From: Bacteroidota bacterium
GTDB lineage: Bacteria; Bacteroidota; Bacteroidia; Bacteroidales; P3
Reading direction: 5' to 3'
Length of the DNA stretch: 64,000 nt
Assembly: GCA_023415495.1 (NCBI GenBank)
Contig: JAEZKK010000012.1
Coordinates: forward strand, 15,175-79,174
Under the pieces are notes generated by a model that saw nothing but the letters and a program-made list of their open reading frames with translations, ran no database searches and had not been told where the DNA came from. Made by a program: the position numbers and the translations under genes. Within the stretch, counting starts at the first letter, position 1; every line of letters starts with the position of its first letter. Of the stretch, positions 60,718 to 64,000 are shown piece by piece.

Positions 60718-60742
60718 AATTTAATTTTTTAATTCAAGTTTT

Positions 60743-62155
60743 ATGGGTGGTTTTTTTGGAGTGGTAAAGCATGGAGAATGCTGCACAGATTTGTTTTACG
60801 GAACAGATTATCAATCCCACATGGGAACAAGACGTGCTGGAATGGCAACAATGGACAAGGAGGTAAATATCAATCGTTCTATTCACAGCCTTGATAATGC
60901 ATATTTCAGAAACAAATTTGAGGGAGAGTTAGATAAATTTAAAGGCAATAAGGGTATTGGAGTAATTAGCGATACCGACCCTCAACCAATGGTAATGAAA
61001 ACTAAATTAGGGAAGTATGCAATAGTAACTGTTGCTAAATTCAATAATTTAGAGGAAGTTGAACAAGAATATATTGCCTCAGGAGGTCATCTCTCTGAAC
61101 TCAGCTCTGGGAAAACATCTCAAACAGAATTAATTGGATTATTAATATCTCAAGGCAATAGCTTTAAGGAAGGAATCGAAATAGTTTACCAGAAACTCAA
61201 AGGTTCTTTCTCTGCACTTCTCCTTACAAAAGACGGTATAATTGCTGCAAGAGATTATTATGGAAGAACTCCTGTTGTAATAGGCAAACATCACACTCAA
61301 GGATATGCAGTTGCAAGCGAAAGCTCTGCTTTTTCAAATCTTGGTTACGAAACAGAATATTTCTTAGGACCTGGAGAAATTTCATTAATCACTCCTGAGG
61401 GAATTACACAATTACGCTCTCCTAACGACACAATGCAAATATGCTCCTTCCTATGGGTATATTACGGATTTCCTGTATCGGAATATGAGGGAAAGAATGT
61501 AGATAATGTTCGTAGAAGATTGGGAAAGAATATGGCTGCAATTGATGATGTAGATGCGGAATTAGTTTCGGGTATCCCTGACTCTGGAGTAGGTATGGCA
61601 TTGGGCTATTCTGAAGACACAAGATTTCCATATCGCAGAGCAATAACCAAATACACCCCAACATGGCCAAGGAGTTTTACTCCATTAAACCAAGAGGTAA
61701 GAGACTTGGTTGCAAGAATGAAGCTAATACCTAATAGAAAATTACTTAACGGAAGAAAGGTAGTATTTTGCGACGATTCGATAGTTAGAGGAACACAATT
61801 AAAGGATAATGTTGAAATTCTTTACGAATACGGAGCAAAGGAAGTGCATATGAGAATATCCTGCCCTCCCCTTTTGTATGCATGTCCATTTATCAATTTC
61901 TCAGCCTCTAAATCCGTTATGGAACTTATCACAAGAAGGATAATAAAAGAATTTGAGGGAGATGAGAATAAGAATGTGGAGCTATATGCAACATACGGCT
62001 CGCAGCAATACGAAAGGATGATAGAGAAGATAAGAAGCACCCTAAATATCACCTCATTAAAATTCATCCCAATTGACGAACTCGTAAGAGCAATAGGACT
62101 ACCAAAGGAAAAAATCTGCACCCACTGCTTCGACAACTCAAGCTACGGACACTAA
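60743..62155 (+). CDS. Amidophosphoribosyltransferase (PurF-like) without N-terminal Cys
   Basis: The 470-residue protein has the PurF layout. An Ntn-glutaminase-like domain spans about 1-240 (YGTDYQSHMGTRRAGMATMD, GIGVISDTDPQPM) and a PRPP-transferase domain about 260-440 (VSGIPDSGVGMALGYS and the PRPP loop VVFCDDSIVRGTQ). Cys residues in CPPLLYACPF and ICTHCFD could hold a metal or iron-sulfur cluster. The usual nucleophile Cys after the initiator Met is replaced by Gly (MGGFFGVV), so glutamine hydrolysis by the standard mechanism is not expected. I recall similar MGGFFG starts in other Bacteroidota, suggesting a paralogue family rather than a mutation. Confidence 0.85.
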   Translation: MGGFFGVVKHGECCTDLFYGTDYQSHMGTRRAGMATMDKEVNINRSIHSLDNAYFRNKFEGELDKFKGNKGIGVISDTDPQPMVMKTKLGKYAIVTVAKFNNLEEVEQEYIASGGHLSELSSGKTSQTELIGLLISQGNSFKEGIEIVYQKLKGSFSALLLTKDGIIAARDYYGRTPVVIGKHHTQGYAVASESSAFSNLGYETEYFLGPGEISLITPEGITQLRSPNDTMQICSFLWVYYGFPVSEYEGKNVDNVRRRLGKNMAAIDDVDAELVSGIPDSGVGMALGYSEDTRFPYRRAITKYTPTWPRSFTPLNQEVRDLVARMKLIPNRKLLNGRKVVFCDDSIVRGTQLKDNVEILYEYGAKEVHMRISCPPLLYACPFINFSASKSVMELITRRIIKEFEGDENKNVELYATYGSQQYERMIEKIRSTLNITSLKFIPIDELVRAIGLPKEKICTHCFDNSSYGH

Positions 62156-62221
62156 CCCCTTTAATAATACAATAACGCAAAGCGTATCTATTACTTTATC
62201 TAAACAAATTTCGTCGTTTCA

Positions 62222-62232
62222 CGTCATTGCGA
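62222..62232 (+). repeat. CGTCATTGCGA element, left copy
   Basis: CGTCATTGCGAGGACGCAA resembles a REP-like intergenic element widespread in bacteria. An inverted copy of its core lies at 63757-63767, so the SatD/DUF3307 genes are bracketed. Confidence 0.5.
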
Positions 62233-62242
62233 GGACGCAAAG

Positions 62243-62318
62243 TAGCCGATATTATGTTTTATCGTTTAATTAGCCGATATTACAAATTATCGTTCAATTA
62301 GGCGATAATATAAATGTA
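62243..62318 (+). repeat. 28-bp tandem repeat, about 2.7 copies
   Basis: TAGCCGATATTA units start at 62243 and 62271, with a degenerate third (TAGGCGATAATA) at 62299. Each contains a second word TTATCGTT about 14 bases later. CGATAAT and ATTATCG are complementary, so alternating hairpins are possible. It lies just before the SatD promoter. Confidence 0.7.
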
Positions 62319-62336
62319 TCATAAAAGGAATTTTTA

Positions 62337-62344
62337 TATATTTG
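62337..62344 (+). promoter_or_regulatory. -7 promoter element for the SatD gene (TATATTTG)
   Basis: Perfect TAnnTTTG, 28 bases before the ATG at 62373. It excludes the TTG at 62349 as a translation start. Confidence 0.65.
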
Positions 62345-62372
62345 CAAATTGATAATAATAAAAAATAAGCAT

Positions 62373-63017
62373 ATGATAGCTGTTATTACAGGAGATATTA
62401 TTGCATCAAGAAAATTGGTTGATCAGAACAAATGGTTGTCGCCATTGAAAAATATACTGTCAACATGGGGAAATAGTCCCAAAGATTGGAAATTGGAAAG
62501 AGGAGATTTTTTTCAAATTGAAATTAATAATATTGATGAAGCCCTAAAAAAGGCTCTGCAAATTAAAGCTTTGATAAAAAATGTAAAACCCATTATCGCA
62601 AATAAAAAAATGAGTACTATAGACGTTCGACTGGCTATAGGTATAGGAGAAAAAAACTATTCAGGAGAAAGTATTTCAGAAAGTAATGGAGCTGCATTTA
62701 TAAATTCAGGAGAAAAATATGATTTATTAAAAAAAGAGAATGTAACGCTTGGAATAAAAACTCCTTGGAAAGATTTTGATGAAGAAATGAATCTATACCT
62801 AAAATTAGCTGGTATATTTATGGATAAATGGACTATTTCATCAGCCGAGCTAATGCAGTTTATACTAAATAATCCAAATTCAACCCAAGAGGAGATAGGG
62901 AAACAATTAAACATTAAACAAAACTCTGTAAGTGATAGATGGAATAGAGCAAATGCTAATGAGATTTTGGAAATTGAAAAAATATTTCGTAAAAAAATTA
63001 ATACTCTAATAAAATGA
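62373..63017 (+). CDS. SatD-family protein
   Basis: The start at 62373 (MIAVITGDIIASRKL) is set by the promoter element. The 214-residue protein shows SatD features: the N-terminal AVITGDIIASRK, RLAIGIGEKNYSGESISESN and GAAFINSGEKYDLLKK. A C-terminal helix-turn-helix spans about 150-200 (NPNSTQEEIGKQLNIKQNSV). The family is linked to acid tolerance and growth in streptococci, but its biochemical role is unknown. It overlaps the next gene by four bases, forming a translationally coupled pair. Confidence 0.85.
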   Translation: MIAVITGDIIASRKLVDQNKWLSPLKNILSTWGNSPKDWKLERGDFFQIEINNIDEALKKALQIKALIKNVKPIIANKKMSTIDVRLAIGIGEKNYSGESISESNGAAFINSGEKYDLLKKENVTLGIKTPWKDFDEEMNLYLKLAGIFMDKWTISSAELMQFILNNPNSTQEEIGKQLNIKQNSVSDRWNRANANEILEIEKIFRKKINTLIK

Positions 63018-63724
63018 TTATTCTTATCAAACTGATTATTGCACATTTTATTGGAGATTTTCTACTACAACCAAATTCATGGGTAGAAGATAAAGAAAAA
63101 AATAAGCTAAAATCATGGAAACTATATTATCATATTCTGATTCATGGATTCTTGTTATTAGTTCTTCTATGGGATTTTAATTATTGGCTTTTAATATTAT
63201 TAATAATGGTTTCTCATGGTATTATTGATATATTAAAACTATATAATCAAAAAGAAAAAACTAATTCAAAATGGTTTTTTATAGACCAATTTCTACATCT
63301 TATAATTATTTTGGGTTTATGGTGTATATTTTTCAAACCAGAAATACAATTAGAATCATGGTATAAAAATACAAGTCTTTGGACTTACTTAGCTGCTATA
63401 CTTTTTCTAACATTTGTGTCAGGAATATTTATTCGAGAACTAATGTCAAAATGGGTTAATGAATTAGATGACAAAAATAATGAATCTTTAAGTAATGCAG
63501 GAAAATACATTGGAATATTAGAACGCCTTTTTGTATTCTTCTTTGTAGTAATAGGTAATTTGGAAGGAATTGGATTCTTATTAGCAGCCAAGTCGATATT
63601 CCGCTTTGGGGATTTAAAAGACTCAAAAGACAGGAAGTTAACAGAGTATATTTTAATAGGAACATTATTAAGTTTTGCAGTAGCCATAGCAACAGGACAA
63701 TTAGTACTATTATTAGTAAATTAA
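63014..63724 (+). CDS. DUF3307 membrane protein
   Basis: The 236-residue protein has the DUF3307 start (LIKLIIAHFIGDFLLQPNSW, then YYHILIHGFLLLVLL) with conserved His, Asp and Gln residues in the first helices. Four to six membrane segments follow, with a second domain holding GKYIGILERLFVFFFVVIGN and AKSIFRFGDLKDSKDRKLTE. It commonly pairs with SatD. Function is unknown. The pair shares one promoter at 62337. Confidence 0.85.
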   Translation: MIILIKLIIAHFIGDFLLQPNSWVEDKEKNKLKSWKLYYHILIHGFLLLVLLWDFNYWLLILLIMVSHGIIDILKLYNQKEKTNSKWFFIDQFLHLIIILGLWCIFFKPEIQLESWYKNTSLWTYLAAILFLTFVSGIFIRELMSKWVNELDDKNNESLSNAGKYIGILERLFVFFFVVIGNLEGIGFLLAAKSIFRFGDLKDSKDRKLTEYILIGTLLSFAVAIATGQLVLLLVN

Positions 63725-63756
63725 TACTCAATAGTCGATTATTTTCACCTTCGGTT

Positions 63757-63767
63757 CGCAATGACGA
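63757..63767 (-). repeat. CGTCATTGCGA element, right copy (inverted)
   Basis: Minus-strand GTCGTCATTGCGAA is the inverted counterpart of the element at 62222-62232. Confidence 0.5.
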
Positions 63768-63768
63768 C

Positions 63769-63801
63769 AAAAAAAGGGAGTCGAAACTTAATCCGACTCC
63801 C
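63769..63801 (-). terminator. Intrinsic terminator of the gene at the right edge
   Basis: Minus-strand GGGAGTCG and CGACTCCC form an 8-bp stem (63776-63801) followed by seven T residues. It serves the partial minus-strand gene beginning beyond 64000. Confidence 0.85.
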
Positions 63802-63851
63802 AGAAAAGGTATCACCCCAATTTAAAACTTAAAATTTAAAACTTAAAACTG

Positions 63852-64000
63852 TTACGGAGTAACAACAGGGGTGTTTGGTTGGTATCCCTTAACTTCAAGG
63901 TCTCTAAGGTTGAAGGATGTTTTTGCAAGGTCGTTCATAAAGCTTGGTGAAGGATAAAACCTGCACTTTGCCCTTACTATTGTACTTGCATCTACTTCCT
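63852..64000 (-). CDS. 3' end of an unidentified minus-strand gene (partial)
   Basis: The last 49 codons of a gene read in from the right edge. The visible C-terminus includes FYPSPSFMNDLAKTSFNLRD, then LEVKGYQPNTPVVTP and a TAA stop at 63852-63854. A terminator follows 51 bases later, supporting a real gene end. The short piece shows no recognised motif. Confidence 0.7.
   Translation of the reverse strand, partial: EVDASTIVRAKCRFYPSPSFMNDLAKTSFNLRDLEVKGYQPNTPVVTP

Overview
The window is AT-rich chromosome from a member of the Bacteroidota, most likely the order Bacteroidales. The evidence is a fused MurF-alanine racemase, an RprY-type response regulator, two proteins with type IX secretion (T9SS) C-terminal sorting domains, a GldI-like lipoprotein, a BtuB/BtuG-type B12 receptor pair, and about twenty perfect or near-perfect Bacteroidota -7 promoter elements (TAnnTTTG) at sensible distances from genes. 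I see no rRNA, tRNA or prophage. The one mobile-element-related locus is a REP/transposase region at 47.4-49.4 kb.

Layout. 0-1.4 kb: AT-rich intergenic DNA with a phased repeat array and putative operators, then an XRE-family regulator. 1.4-5 kb: a DHH phosphoesterase and three envelope FKBP-type prolyl isomerases. 5-11 kb: a DnaQ-like exonuclease, an FAH-family enzyme, a frameshifted rhuM pseudogene, a secreted PNGase F-like protein and a DUF438/DUF1858 pair. 11-17.7 kb (minus strand): a tight run clpC, mlaE-like, mlaF-like, PgpH-like HD protein, sugar nucleotidyltransferase. 18-23.3 kb: gyrA, a TPR protein and an exported protein. 23.2-29.5 kb: recN divergent from sbcD-sbcC. 29.5-32.3 kb: two T9SS cargo proteins, one resembling the gingipain haemagglutinin region. 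32.5-37 kb: a SulP transporter followed by a BtuCDF-like ABC system. 37-42.5 kb: rlmD, rpmH (48 codons), a small conserved-looking gene, secG, groES-groEL and an HU-family protein. 43-47.4 kb: gdhA, murF-alr, a DUF454 protein. 47.4-49.4 kb: REP arrays around a REP-associated tyrosine transposase. 49.4-54.3 kb: a C-terminal processing protease, a long signal peptidase I and an RprY-like regulator. 54.4-57.8 kb: a cobalamin riboswitch controlling a BtuB-like receptor and a BtuG-like lipoprotein. 58.5-62.2 kb: B12-dependent methylmalonyl-CoA mutase large subunit and a PurF homologue lacking the N-terminal cysteine. 62.3-64 kb: a SatD/DUF3307 pair and the 3' end of an unidentified minus-strand gene.

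Two themes tie genes together. The first is vitamin B12: riboswitch, outer-membrane receptor, surface lipoprotein, inner-membrane ABC importer and a B12-dependent mutase all lie within 27 kb. The second is envelope biogenesis and export: FKBP chaperones, Mla-like lipid transport, SecG, LepB, Ctp protease, MurF-Alr and T9SS substrates.

The most unusual signal is not a gene. At least seven gaps between transcription units carry arrays of short (10-17 nt) near-palindromic words repeated on a strict 21-, 22- or 23-bp lattice with non-conserved spacers. Loci: 179-361, 17898-18042, 25012-25178, 30867-30921, 42681-42871, 49709-49791 and 58162-58260. The word differs from locus to locus and can even change inside one array without breaking register, while GAATCAAATTC or its complement recurs at several loci. 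The arrays lie outside the predicted promoters and terminators. I do not recognise this as a described repeat family.
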